From Rhodospirillales bacterium (GTDB lineage Bacteria; Pseudomonadota; Alphaproteobacteria; Rhodospirillales; JAPHRK01): a stretch of 64,000 nucleotides of DNA. The stretch spans positions 1 to 64,000 of the forward strand of contig JAPHRK010000004.1 in NCBI GenBank assembly GCA_026196105.1. Direction: 5' to 3'. The notes beneath the pieces are model-generated. The model was not told the origin of the DNA. It was given only the letters and a program-made list of their open reading frames with translations, and searched no databases. The translations under genes and the position numbers were made by a program. Below are positions 54,225 to 63,579 of this stretch, piece after piece (position 1 is the stretch's first letter; every line of letters begins with the position of its first letter).

Positions 54225-54263
54225 AAAAAACCCGACTGATACAGTTAAGTACACAGTCGGGTT
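54225..54263 (-). terminator. Terminator of the tRNA-Gln transcript
   Basis: AACCCGACTG and CAGTCGGGTT form a perfect 10-bp stem. On the minus strand it is followed by a T-run, so it serves the tRNA. It may also act on the GFA mRNA. Confidence 0.75.
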
Positions 54264-54304
54264 AATCTGACTTCAAGCTATTGAAATAATCAACACCTCA
54301 AAAG

Positions 54305-54381
54305 TGGCTGGGGTGGTAGGATTCGAACCTACGGATGCCGCTACCAAAAAGCGGTGCCTTAGTCCACTTGGCTACACCCCA
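54305..54381 (-). tRNA. tRNA-Gln (anticodon UUG)
   Basis: The minus strand folds into a complete cloverleaf: acceptor TGGGGTG pairs with CACCCCA, the anticodon stem is CCGCT/AGCGG with the loop TTTTGGT (anticodon TTG), and GGTTCGAATCC forms the T arm. Discriminator G and CCA are encoded (54305-54307). It lies 64 bp downstream of ispE on the same strand. Confidence 0.97.
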
Positions 54382-54445
54382 CCAAGCTTCAAGGCGCGCA
54401 CCATAGTGACAAAATTCATCCCTTGCAATATGTTTATTGGAAAAA

Positions 54446-55306
54446 TTATTGAGCAGGCATAAGCCGAGCGGAAACACACCACCAAGCCTTATGAATCCTT
54501 GAGATTTCAGCCTGAGCAGTCTGGGCATCTTGTTGGTTTTTAAACAGACCGAAACAAGTTGCGCCACTTCCAGACATCCGGGAAAGTAAGCAATTCTTTG
54601 TTTTTGCAATAGCTTCAAGCACAGCTTCTATTTCTGGAGTCAGGGCTATAGCTGGATCGGTAAGATCGTTATGTCGCTCTTTTAAGAGATCAATAAAACT
54701 TTGGCTATCCTGAGGAGGTTTTATAAATGGAGCCGCTTTTGAAAAGGAACCATGGCGGTTTTTAAAAACTGTTGGTGTCGATACAGCGATTCCCGGATTT
54801 ACCAAAACCATCCAGGTTTTAGGGAATTTTGGAGCCCGAGTAATTTCCTCTCCGATCCCTCCAACAAAAGAAGGTGAGCCATCAAGACAAATTGGTACAT
54901 CAGCACCGAGAGAAAGGGCAATCTTATCTATTTCTGGTTTTTCAATCTCACAGCCCCAAAGTTCTTGAAGGGCATGGAGAGTTGCCGCCGCATCAGCAGA
55001 ACCCCCTCCAATGCCAGAAGCGATTGGAAGGTTCTTTATCAGAGTAATATGTGCCCCTGTAGAAACATTAGCTATCTCTGCGAGTTTCTTGGCAGCTTGC
55101 AATACCAGGTTATTTGGGTCTTGCGAGAGGGTATCGCCAAAGGGACCCTTAAGAGTAAGAGACAGGTCTTTACCAGGGGACACAGTTATTTGGTCACCTA
55201 CATCAGCAAAGACAATAAGGCTATCCAATGTATGGTAGCCATCAGGCCTCTTTCCTGTCACATGCAGGTAAAGATTAATTTTTGCCGGGGCGAACTGACT
55301 AATCAC
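54446..55306 (-). CDS. ispE: 4-diphosphocytidyl-2-C-methyl-D-erythritol kinase
   Basis: The protein has 286 residues with a GTG start in a GTGA overlap with the TPR gene. IspE phosphorylates CDP-ME in the MEP isoprenoid pathway. GHMP motifs are FAPAKINLYLHVTGKRPDG near residue 5, PIASGIGGGSADAAAT near 93 and MSGSGATCFGLF near 254. It is translationally coupled to the TPR lipoprotein gene, a pairing also seen in relatives. Confidence 0.96.
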   Translation of the reverse strand: MISQFAPAKINLYLHVTGKRPDGYHTLDSLIVFADVGDQITVSPGKDLSLTLKGPFGDTLSQDPNNLVLQAAKKLAEIANVSTGAHITLIKNLPIASGIGGGSADAAATLHALQELWGCEIEKPEIDKIALSLGADVPICLDGSPSFVGGIGEEITRAPKFPKTWMVLVNPGIAVSTPTVFKNRHGSFSKAAPFIKPPQDSQSFIDLLKERHNDLTDPAIALTPEIEAVLEAIAKTKNCLLSRMSGSGATCFGLFKNQQDAQTAQAEISRIHKAWWCVSARLMPAQ

Positions 55307-57066
55307 TGAGCCTTGATTGGCTCAGCAGGGCCAAGACCGTTATCAATTTTATCTTGAATAATCTCTGCTAAATCCTCTTCCGGTTTTAAGGAAAGAGCCC
55401 TGCGCCATTGGAAGCCGGCCTCAAGCTTACGCCCGATGCGCCAATAGGCATCCCCAAGGTGATCATTAATGGTCGGGTCTTCTGGGCGAAGTTCAATTGC
55501 TCGTTCAAGATTTTTCACCGCAGGAAGATAATTCCCTAGACGATATTGAACCCACCCGAGGCTATCAACAATATAGCCATCACGAGGACGTAACTTCACG
55601 GCCTTCTCAATCATCTTTTGGGCTTTGTTGATATGTAGGCCTTTCTCTACCCATGAATAACCAAGGTAGTTTAGAACAAAGGGTTGATCAGGTTCGAACT
55701 CTAAGGCTTTAAGGAAATCTGCTTCAGCTTTGTCCCATTGTTTAGACCGCTCAAGAGCAATGCCTCTTGAATAGAGAAGAGACCAATGGTGAGGTTCGAT
55801 TTTACCAACCCGCTTTAGAGCTTGGTCATATGCCTTCACTGCTTCTTTAAAACGTGAATGACTGCGTAAAAGGTTCCCTAACTCCACCAACGGGGTGTAA
55901 AGGTCTGGGCGTTCTGCTGCCATTTTTTTAAGAAGAGAAACTGCTTCATCCAACTTGCCAAGGGTATTGTAGTTGGTGGCAATACGTAATCTCGCTGTCC
56001 AATTAAAAGGAGAAGCTTTGTCGATTTTCATATACGCCTTATTGGCGTCATCAGGCCGCGCTTGGGCTTCGTGGATATCTGCTAAAAGGATTTGAGCGAT
56101 GGGGAAATTTGGTTTTAAGCGAAGAGCAAGGCGGGTGAAAATAAGTGCTGAATCCTGAGCGTTTTGTTGCCGCATTGAACTGGCAATTCCGAAAAGAGCC
56201 TCTGAAATCCCGTCCTTTGGTGAAATAGAATCAGGGGCCGCAGATTTCTTATTACCCGCGCGGGTAATAATTGGGTCGATCAGAAGGGAGCCTGGATGAG
56301 CCGTTTGGTATTTACCATAAACTTCCAGAGCTTTTTCTGGCTGTCCTTGGCGCTCATATAGGGCTCCAAGCAGTTCCGTAACACGTAGGGTTAATCCTGC
56401 AGCAGAATTCACTGCTTTAAGATAATACGCTTCAGCTTCTTTATCTTTGCCACCTGCTTCATTGATGAGGGCTGCGTGCATGTCGTGTAGTGAATCATAG
56501 CCCCCTTCGCCACTAAGTCTACTCAACTCTTTAAGGGCTTCGGCTGTTTTTCCTGCTCCAGCTAAGGCCCAAGCTTTAAGCAAGGGGCGCATAAAAGTAC
56601 TCACTCCAGTTTTGGGGAGGAGGTCGAGGCGTTTTTCTGCAGCTGCAAAATCCCCTTTGACGACATCGCCGGTCATAAGAACGAGTGTTGCGACGGGCTC
56701 AGAATCAGTATTCTCTAAAACCTTAAGGGCAAGCTTAGAAGCTTCTTCCATCTTTCCTTCCATTGCAGAGAAAAGAAAGCTTCGTTTCAAGAGTTCCGGG
56801 TTGTCAGGAGCTTTCCGGTAGGCTTGGCCAAAATATCTGGCGGCAACCGGTGCATCATGTACAGACTCAGCATGCCGTCCAGCTAAGAAGTCGCCAAAAA
56901 CGCTTCCTTCTTTCTCCAAGGTAATTTGTTGCGGTATATCGTTTCCAATACCGCCGTCTTTTGAGCCCGCAATCCCTGCACCACAGGCAGAGATTAGGAT
57001 AGCCGTCATGGATACGGCGCAAAAACGCTTTATCCATGACGAGGTGTTTGTTTTATGTCTTTGCAT
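55303..57066 (-). CDS. TPR-repeat lipoprotein
   Basis: The protein has 587 residues. A lipoprotein signal with lipobox LISACG lies near residue 25. About ten TPR units follow, with clear copies such as ALEFEPDQPFVLNYLGYSW and AIELRPEDPTINDHLGDAYW. TPR proteins act as scaffolds, here in the periplasm or anchored to a membrane. The partner is unknown. It is first in the pair with ispE (4-bp overlap) and lies 9 bp after the ETF-QO stop codon, so the three may be one transcript. Confidence 0.88.
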   Translation of the reverse strand: MQRHKTNTSSWIKRFCAVSMTAILISACGAGIAGSKDGGIGNDIPQQITLEKEGSVFGDFLAGRHAESVHDAPVAARYFGQAYRKAPDNPELLKRSFLFSAMEGKMEEASKLALKVLENTDSEPVATLVLMTGDVVKGDFAAAEKRLDLLPKTGVSTFMRPLLKAWALAGAGKTAEALKELSRLSGEGGYDSLHDMHAALINEAGGKDKEAEAYYLKAVNSAAGLTLRVTELLGALYERQGQPEKALEVYGKYQTAHPGSLLIDPIITRAGNKKSAAPDSISPKDGISEALFGIASSMRQQNAQDSALIFTRLALRLKPNFPIAQILLADIHEAQARPDDANKAYMKIDKASPFNWTARLRIATNYNTLGKLDEAVSLLKKMAAERPDLYTPLVELGNLLRSHSRFKEAVKAYDQALKRVGKIEPHHWSLLYSRGIALERSKQWDKAEADFLKALEFEPDQPFVLNYLGYSWVEKGLHINKAQKMIEKAVKLRPRDGYIVDSLGWVQYRLGNYLPAVKNLERAIELRPEDPTINDHLGDAYWRIGRKLEAGFQWRRALSLKPEEDLAEIIQDKIDNGLGPAEPIKAQ

Positions 57067-57075
57067 AAATACCTT

Positions 57076-58716
57076 TTACATATTGGGGTAATTTGGTCCT
57101 TCGCCACCTTGTGGCGTTACCCAAGTGATATTTTGAGTGGGGTCTTTGATGTCACAAGTTTTACAATGAACACAGTTTTGCGCATTGATCTGGAATGTCT
57201 TACTGCCATCTTCATTGTCTAGATACTCATAAACCCCAGCTGGGCAGAATCTCTGTTCCGGCCCGTCATACTCAGCTAAATTAATATTCATTGGCACATC
57301 TGGGTCTTTGAGCTTCAAGTGACAAGGTTGTTCTTCGGCGTGGTTTGTTGCCGAGAAAGAAACGTTGGTCAGCTTGTCAAAGGTTAGGACACCATCAGGC
57401 TTAGGGTAGTTGATCGGGGTTGCCTGAGATTTCTTCATCAGGGTTTCATTGTCTTTATGGCCGTAACTGAGGGTCCAGGGAGCTTTGCCGCGGAAAATAA
57501 GCTGGTCGATACCCGTGTACATTGAGCCAATCATCAAGCCCCATTTGAAAGAGGGGCGAACATTGCGGGCTTCATAAAGTTCTTTGTAAACCCAAGAGTT
57601 ATTAAATTTCTCTGTATAGGCAACCAGGTCGTCATTGGCCCGCTCAGCAAACAATGCTTCCGCAGCGGCTTCAGCAGCCAACATGCCAGATTTCATGGCT
57701 GTGTGGGTGCCTTTGATCTTTGGTGTATTCAAAGTGCCAGCATTACAGCCTGTGAGAACACCACCAGGGAAGGTCAATTTGGTTAAACATTGGAAACCAC
57801 CTTCACCAAGAGCCCGTGCTCCATAGGCAATACGGCGACCTCCTTCAAAGGTGTCGCGGATTTTGGGATGGGTTTTATAACGTTGGAACTCATCATAGGG
57901 GCTCATGTAAGGATTTTGGTAATCCAAACCGACGACAAAACCAACCGCAACCAGATTATCTTCTAGGTGGTAGAGGAATGAACCGCCATATGTTTTAGAA
58001 TCTAAAGGCCAGCCTGCCGTATGAACGACGAGGCCTTTTTGATGTTTGGAAGGATCAACTTCCCAAAGCTCTTTAATACCTACGCCATAAGTTTGGGATT
58101 CGCCTTGAACCAGATCAAATTTCTCAATCAGTTGTTTGCCTAAATGCCCGCGGCAGCCTTCAGAAAAGAAGGTGTATTTGCCGTGAAGCTCCATGCCTAC
58201 TTCGTGGCTAGGCCCAGGAGTGCCATCTGGCAGCAGGCCCATGTCGCCTGTGGCAATGCCTTTAACGCTGCCGTCATCATTGAACAGCACTTCTGCTGCT
58301 GCAAAGCCTGGATAGATTTCAACACCTAGAGCTTCAGCTTGCTCACCGAGCCAACGGCATAGGTTGCCAAGGCTCACAATGTAGTTGCCGTGGTTGTGCA
58401 TCGCAGGGGGCATGAACAGAGAAGGGGTGGTTAAAGAACCTGTTTCGGAAAGGAACATAACCTTTTCGTCAGTTACGGGTGCGTTAAGGGGTGCGCCTTT
58501 GTCTTTCCAATCAGGGATCAGTTCATCCAAAGCACGAGTCTCAATAACCGCGCCGGATAAAATATGAGCGCCGACTTCGGAGCCTTTCTCAACAACACAG
58601 ATTGTTAGTTCTTTTTCGTTTTCGGCGCTTAATTGTGCCAAGCGGATCGCAGCGGAGAGGCCGGAAGGTCCAGCCCCTACAATCACTACGTCAAATTCCA
58701 TTGATTCCCGTTCCAT
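57076..58716 (-). CDS. etfD: Electron transfer flavoprotein-ubiquinone oxidoreductase
   Basis: The protein has 546 residues, the usual length. It passes electrons from ETF to ubiquinone in the inner membrane. The FAD-binding [14 protein letters not shown] lies near residue 11. The 4Fe-4S cluster ligands are in [10 protein letters not shown] and [12 protein letters not shown] near the C-terminus. Either ATG 58716 or ATG 58701 can serve as the start; both have purine-rich sites. It is divergent from the uracil-DNA glycosylase gene and upstream of the TPR gene. Confidence 0.96.
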   Translation of the reverse strand: MERESMEFDVVIVGAGPSGLSAAIRLAQLSAENEKELTICVVEKGSEVGAHILSGAVIETRALDELIPDWKDKGAPLNAPVTDEKVMFLSETGSLTTPSLFMPPAMHNHGNYIVSLGNLCRWLGEQAEALGVEIYPGFAAAEVLFNDDGSVKGIATGDMGLLPDGTPGPSHEVGMELHGKYTFFSEGCRGHLGKQLIEKFDLVQGESQTYGVGIKELWEVDPSKHQKGLVVHTAGWPLDSKTYGGSFLYHLEDNLVAVGFVVGLDYQNPYMSPYDEFQRYKTHPKIRDTFEGGRRIAYGARALGEGGFQCLTKLTFPGGVLTGCNAGTLNTPKIKGTHTAMKSGMLAAEAAAEALFAERANDDLVAYTEKFNNSWVYKELYEARNVRPSFKWGLMIGSMYTGIDQLIFRGKAPWTLSYGHKDNETLMKKSQATPINYPKPDGVLTFDKLTNVSFSATNHAEEQPCHLKLKDPDVPMNINLAEYDGPEQRFCPAGVYEYLDNEDGSKTFQINAQNCVHCKTCDIKDPTQNITWVTPQGGEGPNYPNM

Positions 58717-58847
58717 CGGATTTCCCTAATCTATTAAGTTAAGTCTGCTACTTCCCATAACTCCCCTATAAGGTCGATTTATAACACCCAACTCTCATTA
58801 GTGCGAGTACCTGTCGACAAGATGTTGAAATTTGCTATTCTGCGGTC

Positions 58848-59651
58848 ATGAACGAAGGGCTCAATCCAAACCAAATATTGCGCTGGTATCTTGATGCTGG
58901 TGTGGATGAAACAATCGGCGAAACGCCATTGAACCGCTACGTCGCGCCAGGAAAGGTCGAGACAAAAGCCGTGCGTACGCCCCATGTTCCAGCTCCACCA
59001 CCGCGGCAATCGCAAGCCCAAAAAAATATTCAAAGTAATTCAGAAATTGTCGCCCAAGCCTGTGAAATGGCACGCGAATCGGCAACTGTGGAACAATTGA
59101 AAAAGGCCGTTGAGTCTTTCAATGGCTGCCCCTTAAAAACTACCGCTACAAATACGGTCTTTGCCGATGGCAATCCTGAAGCCCGGATTATGTTTATTGG
59201 TGAGGCTCCAGGTGCCGATGAGGACCGGGAAGGGTTGCCTTTTGTCGGCGTGAGCGGAAAGCTGCTTGACAAAATGTTGGCAAGCATTGGCCTTGATCGT
59301 CAAAAAAATGCCTATATCTCAAATATTGTTTTTTGGCGTCCTCCTGGAAATCGAAACCCAACCAGCACAGAAATTTCTGCCTGCTTACCTTTTGTTGAAC
59401 GCCATATCGAATTGGTGGATCCTGAAATTCTCGTACTCCTCGGTGGCCCGTCAGCCAAAACCATGCTCGGACGCGCTGAGGGAATTACTAAATTGCGCGG
59501 AAAATGGTTCGAATACGAAACCCCCAAAATGTCCCGCCCCGTCCCCACCCGAGCCCTTTTCCATCCGGCTTATCTTTTGCGCTCCCCCGGGCAAAAACAA
59601 CTGGCATGGCGTGACTTGCTAGAAATCAAGCAGCGCTTGCCAAAATCATAA
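58848..59651 (+). CDS. Uracil-DNA glycosylase, family 4
   Basis: The protein has 267 residues. It removes uracil from DNA. Motif A is [17 protein letters not shown] near residue 120 and the C-terminal motif [12 protein letters not shown] near 245. Cys residues in [11 protein letters not shown] and ACLPFVERH are at positions of the Fe-S ligands of family 4. The ~90-residue N-terminal extension is Pro- and Gln-rich and typical of alphaproteobacterial members. Confidence 0.93.
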   Translation: MNEGLNPNQILRWYLDAGVDETIGETPLNRYVAPGKVETKAVRTPHVPAPPPRQSQAQKNIQSNSEIVAQACEMARESATVEQLKKAVESFNGCPLKTTATNTVFADGNPEARIMFIGEAPGADEDREGLPFVGVSGKLLDKMLASIGLDRQKNAYISNIVFWRPPGNRNPTSTEISACLPFVERHIELVDPEILVLLGGPSAKTMLGRAEGITKLRGKWFEYETPKMSRPVPTRALFHPAYLLRSPGQKQLAWRDLLEIKQRLPKS

Positions 59652-59810
59652 AAACTTGTCGTTAACCTCTCTATGGGTATAGTTATCCACAGCCTATGTA
59701 TAACTCTGACGTAGGTGTATACGGATGTCTTACTTGCGGTTTGGGGTGGGATTTGAGACAAAGGGTATGAACGAAGGGGAATTTATGGCTCGATTAAGAG
59801 CCTGAATGAA
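59652..59810 (+). promoter_or_regulatory. Region upstream of slt with a DnaA box and mini-ORFs
   Basis: A perfect DnaA-box sequence TTATCCACA lies at 59683-59691. A six-codon ORF (MARLRA, 59785-59805) with AGGGGA upstream is followed by a two-codon ORF whose TGA overlaps the slt ATG. These may couple translation into slt or may be chance. Confidence 0.35.
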
Positions 59811-61673
59811 ATGAGCTCTATGGGGATTTATCCATCTTTGCGTCGACTACTTAAGGTGTCGGCAGCAGCCCTAGTGGTTGCTGTTGGCTTTGTTGCGCCT
59901 CCTGCTTTTGCAGAAGAGAGTTCAACTCCCCTTCTTGCGGCTTTGCCTTCCGCAACTAATGAAGTGCATGAGAGTGTTTCTCTGCCGACTGTTCTCTCAG
60001 ATGAAGATGTTGCGCGATATAAGAAAATTATTTCTCTTCAAGAGCAGGGAAAATGGAAAGCGGCTGATAAAGAAATTAACAAGCTCAGCGATAAAATTCT
60101 TTTGGGCCATATTAAAGCCCAGCGATATCTCCATCCTCGTAAATACCGTTCAAGTTATAAAGAGCTTAAAGGTTGGTTAGACTCTTATAATGATCTGCCA
60201 CAAGCACAGCAGCTTTATAAATTAGCCAAAAAGCGCCGCCCCAAAAACTGGAAACCTCCAAAGCCTCCGGTCGCGGGGTCCCTTCGTGGATCAGGCCATG
60301 ATGGAAATGTTGTACGTACCAAATATTACAATCCTTCAAAGCGCCTTTCAAAAAATAAAAAGCAGCGGGTTTATCAACTCAAACGACGAATGAAGTTTTA
60401 CCAACGTAAAGGTTGGACTAAATCGGTTAAAACACTTCTGAGGACCAAGGAAGTAAAAAGGTTATTCCATCCTGTTGAGTATGATCGTGTCCAAGCTACT
60501 CTTGCAGCAGGTTACTATGCTGATGGACGTGACACCTGGGCCATTGAGTGGGCAGGGCGGGCGGCTAAACGCTCTGGCAAATATTTGCCAGAAGCCCATT
60601 GGACCCTTGGCCTTGCATCTTGGCGCTTAGGTAAATTTGATCAAGCCCATAAGCATTTTGAAAAAGTGGCGACATCAGAGTATGCCTCTCCCTGGATGAT
60701 TTCAGCTGGTGCTTTCTGGGCGGCGAGAGTCAACCTTGTGGATGGTAAACCTCATGACGTTAACCACATGCTTGCTATTGCCGCAGCTTACCCAAGGACG
60801 TTCTATGGGATGTTGGGCAAACATATGCTCAACCATAAGCCTTCCTTTGACTGGTCCCTCCCTCCTTTAAATAAAGAACGGTTAACAAATCTTTTGAAGA
60901 CCAAAGGGGCGCAGCGGGCTTTAGCTCTGTTCCAGATTGGTGAGTACCACAAGGGCGAACGGGAATTAAGAGGGCTCTACAGCCGAGTTGATAAACGTTT
61001 GGTGGAAGTTATTTTAAGCTTGGCGACGCGAGCTAACATGCCGAGCCTCGCGATGCGCTTAGGCAACATGCTGGCGAGCTCTGGCCGAGGCCAATACGAT
61101 TCAGCTTCATATCCTCTCCCCGGTTGGGTGCCAAAAGACGGTTTTAAAGTCGATAAAGCGCTGCTCTTTGCCATCATGCGACAGGAGTCAGGCTTTAACC
61201 CGGAAGCAAAAAGTTATGCTGGAGCCCGCGGCCTCATGCAGTTGATGCCGCGCACCGCAAGCTTTGTCGCCAAGGACCGTCGTTTCCGTCACCGTAACAA
61301 CAAAATGCTCTTTGACCCTCATCTTAACCTCTCAACAGGTCAGGATTACGTTAAATTGCTTCTTAAAGAACGAACCATTGATAACGACTTATTCCTCATG
61401 GTCGCAGCCTGGAATGGTGGTCCGGGGAATTTGCGGCGGTGGTTAAAGACGGTTAAGCACCATGACGACCCTCTTTTGTTTATTGAAAGTATCCCTTCAA
61501 AGGAAACACGCAATTTTGTTGAGCGGGTCTTTACCAACCTTTGGATCTATCGTGATCGCTTTGGGCAACAGGCTCCATCACTGCAAGCTATTGCAGCGGG
61601 CGAGTGGCCAGTTTATATACCCTTAGATTTTGGACCTTTGAGGGTAACAGAAAATGTCAAAGATAGACGGTAA
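59811..61673 (+). CDS. slt: Soluble lytic murein transglycosylase
   Basis: The protein has 620 residues. The signal peptide ends at AFA near residue 34. A long helical superhelix domain precedes the SLT domain at about 440-590, with LLFAIMRQESGFNPEAKSYA (catalytic Glu) and GARGLMQLMP, then VAAWNGGPGN. It cleaves glycan strands. The ATG 59811 is used; ATG 59820 is the alternative. Its 3' end overlaps moaB by 20 bp. Confidence 0.95.
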   Translation: MSSMGIYPSLRRLLKVSAAALVVAVGFVAPPAFAEESSTPLLAALPSATNEVHESVSLPTVLSDEDVARYKKIISLQEQGKWKAADKEINKLSDKILLGHIKAQRYLHPRKYRSSYKELKGWLDSYNDLPQAQQLYKLAKKRRPKNWKPPKPPVAGSLRGSGHDGNVVRTKYYNPSKRLSKNKKQRVYQLKRRMKFYQRKGWTKSVKTLLRTKEVKRLFHPVEYDRVQATLAAGYYADGRDTWAIEWAGRAAKRSGKYLPEAHWTLGLASWRLGKFDQAHKHFEKVATSEYASPWMISAGAFWAARVNLVDGKPHDVNHMLAIAAAYPRTFYGMLGKHMLNHKPSFDWSLPPLNKERLTNLLKTKGAQRALALFQIGEYHKGERELRGLYSRVDKRLVEVILSLATRANMPSLAMRLGNMLASSGRGQYDSASYPLPGWVPKDGFKVDKALLFAIMRQESGFNPEAKSYAGARGLMQLMPRTASFVAKDRRFRHRNNKMLFDPHLNLSTGQDYVKLLLKERTIDNDLFLMVAAWNGGPGNLRRWLKTVKHHDDPLLFIESIPSKETRNFVERVFTNLWIYRDRFGQQAPSLQAIAAGEWPVYIPLDFGPLRVTENVKDRR

Positions 61674-62184
61674 TCGGGAGTTTCTCCCAGTCAACATCGC
61701 TGTGTTAACAGTTTCCGACAGCAGAACATTAGAAGACGATAAATCGGGCCGTACCTTGGTGCAGCGTATTGAAGACGCTAATCACGTGGTGATTGACCGG
61801 GATATCGTTAAAGACGAAATCCCCCTTATTGTTGCAAAGCTTAAAGAGTGGATTGCTAACCCTGATGTAGATTGTGTGATTTCTACTGGTGGCACAGGCG
61901 TCACAGGCCGCGATATCACTCCAGAGGCCTTCCAGTCCGTTTATGACAAAGAAATTCCAGGGTTTGGTGAACTCTTCCGTATGTTGAGCTATGAGAAAAT
62001 TAAAACCTCAACCATCCAGTCCCGCGCCACCGGTGGTGTTGCTGGTGGAACTTACCTCTTCGCTGTTCCTGGTTCTCCTGGGGCTTGTCGCGATGCTTGG
62101 GATGATGTGTTGAAAGATCAGTTGGACAGCCGCCATCGGCCCTGCAATTTTGTAGAGCTCATGCCTCGGTTGAACGAAACCTGA
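61654..62184 (+). CDS. moaB: Molybdenum cofactor biosynthesis protein MoaB
   Basis: The protein has 176 residues. MoaB/Mog-type proteins adenylylate molybdopterin. The signatures NIAVLTVSDSRTLEDDKSG near residue 14 and VISTGGTGVTGRDITPEA near 72 are typical. A Shine-Dalgarno sequence lies inside slt. Its TGA stop overlaps the CTG from which the following lipoprotein frame must start. No other moa gene is near. Confidence 0.94.
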   Translation: MSKIDGNREFLPVNIAVLTVSDSRTLEDDKSGRTLVQRIEDANHVVIDRDIVKDEIPLIVAKLKEWIANPDVDCVISTGGTGVTGRDITPEAFQSVYDKEIPGFGELFRMLSYEKIKTSTIQSRATGGVAGGTYLFAVPGSPGACRDAWDDVLKDQLDSRHRPCNFVELMPRLNET

Positions 62185-62867
62185 GCTATCAGACCTTAAA
62201 ATTCATTGTAGGGGCGCTTTTAGTAGCAGGCCTAACCGCCTGTGCGCAACAACCCAAGCCCCCCTCTAAGGCCGAGCAAAATATTTTACTCGACCAATTC
62301 TCCCGTATTGCTTTCTCAAGTGAAATGGGGGGAGATCGTCGTATTGGACATCTCGTGCGTTGGGTGGCTCCCGTGCGGGTTTGGGTGCCCCGTGATGAAA
62401 TCGGGGAACGTTACCTCCTCTCCATTCACCAACTGCTTCAACAACTCCGCCAGCTCACCAATCACGACATTGCCTTAGCTTCGCCCATGAAAGGTAGTGG
62501 CAACCTTCATATTCGTTTCGTCAGTCGTGCCCAGGTTGAGGCCATCGCCAAACGCTCCGCCCCGTGCCACACCCAAGTGGTGACTTCAAACGGACAAATT
62601 GTCTACGGCACCATTACAATTTCTGCCGAAGATGAAAACCAAATCCGCCACTGCATTACCGAAGAACTCACCCAGAGCTTAGGGCTGCTCGATGACTCTG
62701 ATCTCATCACCGGATCAATCTTCAACGACAAAACCAGCCACAACAAACTCATCCTCCACGACACCCTCATGCTCCGCACCCTCTACAACTGGCGCCTCTC
62801 CCCCAATATGTCCAAAGCTCAAGCCATGCCTATAGCAAAAATGCTGATTGGTGATTTTTTAAGGTAA
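62181..62867 (+). CDS. DUF2927 lipoprotein with probable CTG start
   Basis: The frame encodes about 228 residues. No ATG, GTG or TTG precedes the lipoprotein signal FIVGALLVAGLTAC, whose lipobox is LTAC. The first possible codon after an in-frame TGA is CTG at 62181-62183, which overlaps the moaB stop codon as CTGA. The first ATG (62325) would remove the signal. The mature domain has RWVAPVRVWV, then RHCITEELTQSLGLLDDSD with a metallopeptidase-like H-x3-E region, as in the DUF2927 family. Translation may be by re-initiation at the moaB stop codon. Confidence 0.7.
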   Translation: MSYQTLKFIVGALLVAGLTACAQQPKPPSKAEQNILLDQFSRIAFSSEMGGDRRIGHLVRWVAPVRVWVPRDEIGERYLLSIHQLLQQLRQLTNHDIALASPMKGSGNLHIRFVSRAQVEAIAKRSAPCHTQVVTSNGQIVYGTITISAEDENQIRHCITEELTQSLGLLDDSDLITGSIFNDKTSHNKLILHDTLMLRTLYNWRLSPNMSKAQAMPIAKMLIGDFLR

Positions 62868-62879
62868 AGCCATCGGGTG

Positions 62880-63542
62880 CTACCCAAACCCGCAAAGGAC
62901 CGCAGATCCTTTTATCTTGGGTGAAAGTATGCCTAAGGTAGTGTTTATTTTACCAGGGACGTTCGCTCTCCAGTTATGATAACTAATTGCGTCATCTACA
63001 TCAGATAAAAGATCAGCTTTTGCCCATCGAAGAGATTTTGTGCTGTCGGTAAGGGTGTTCTCTGTTGACCAGCGCACATTATCGAAAAGTTTAATGACGT
63101 TGCGCGTCCTTTTCTGTCCCACTAACCAAAACCCTCCATCTTGTGCAGGGCCAAAGACCAAACTGTTGTTGCCAAGCAATTTAAAGGCTTTGGCTATGTG
63201 ATAAGGCTGAACCGCAGGAATATCACTGCCAATAAGGACAGCAGGGCCGGGGGGGAGGTCATACATTGGTCTCATCATGCGTTGGCCTAAGTCACCATGG
63301 CCTTGGTAAATGATGCGACAGTTCTTTCGCCAAGATACAGGGATGTTTGCCTTTGTATCTGGGGTGATCTGGAGCCAGCATTGCCAACGACGGTCATTTG
63401 AAAGGCGGCGTATGAGCTGGGTAGCAGCATTGCGGTAGAATCGCGTTGCCGCCACAGCGCCGATCTCCCGCGCGAGGCGGGTTTTCACTTTCCCCAAGCG
63501 CGGCTCTTTGATCATGATGACAAGATGGTTGCGAATTGGCAT
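62880..63542 (-). CDS. DUF2064 / TIGR04282 glycosyltransferase-like protein
   Basis: The protein has 220 residues from ATG 63540-63542 (MPIRNHLVIMIKEP). The GT-A-like fold shows KEPRLGKVKTRLAREIGA near residue 10, GDLGQRMMRP near 87 and PAVLIGSDIPAV near 105, a DxD-like GSDIP. The family includes proteins linked to arsenosugar biosynthesis, but many members lie elsewhere. It is convergent with the DUF2927 gene and divergent from rnhB. Confidence 0.85.
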   Translation of the reverse strand: MPIRNHLVIMIKEPRLGKVKTRLAREIGAVAATRFYRNAATQLIRRLSNDRRWQCWLQITPDTKANIPVSWRKNCRIIYQGHGDLGQRMMRPMYDLPPGPAVLIGSDIPAVQPYHIAKAFKLLGNNSLVFGPAQDGGFWLVGQKRTRNVIKLFDNVRWSTENTLTDSTKSLRWAKADLLSDVDDAISYHNWRANVPGKINTTLGILSPKIKGSAVLCGFG

Positions 63543-63579
63543 AAGGTACTCTAGCGGATGAAACTGAAAGATACTTAAC

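Noticed and set aside
59683-59691. Perfect DnaA boxes here and at 14011-14019 as an origin of replication
   Set aside because: Each is a single 9-mer without a cluster, an AT-rich unwinding region or dnaA/dnaN/parAB neighbours.
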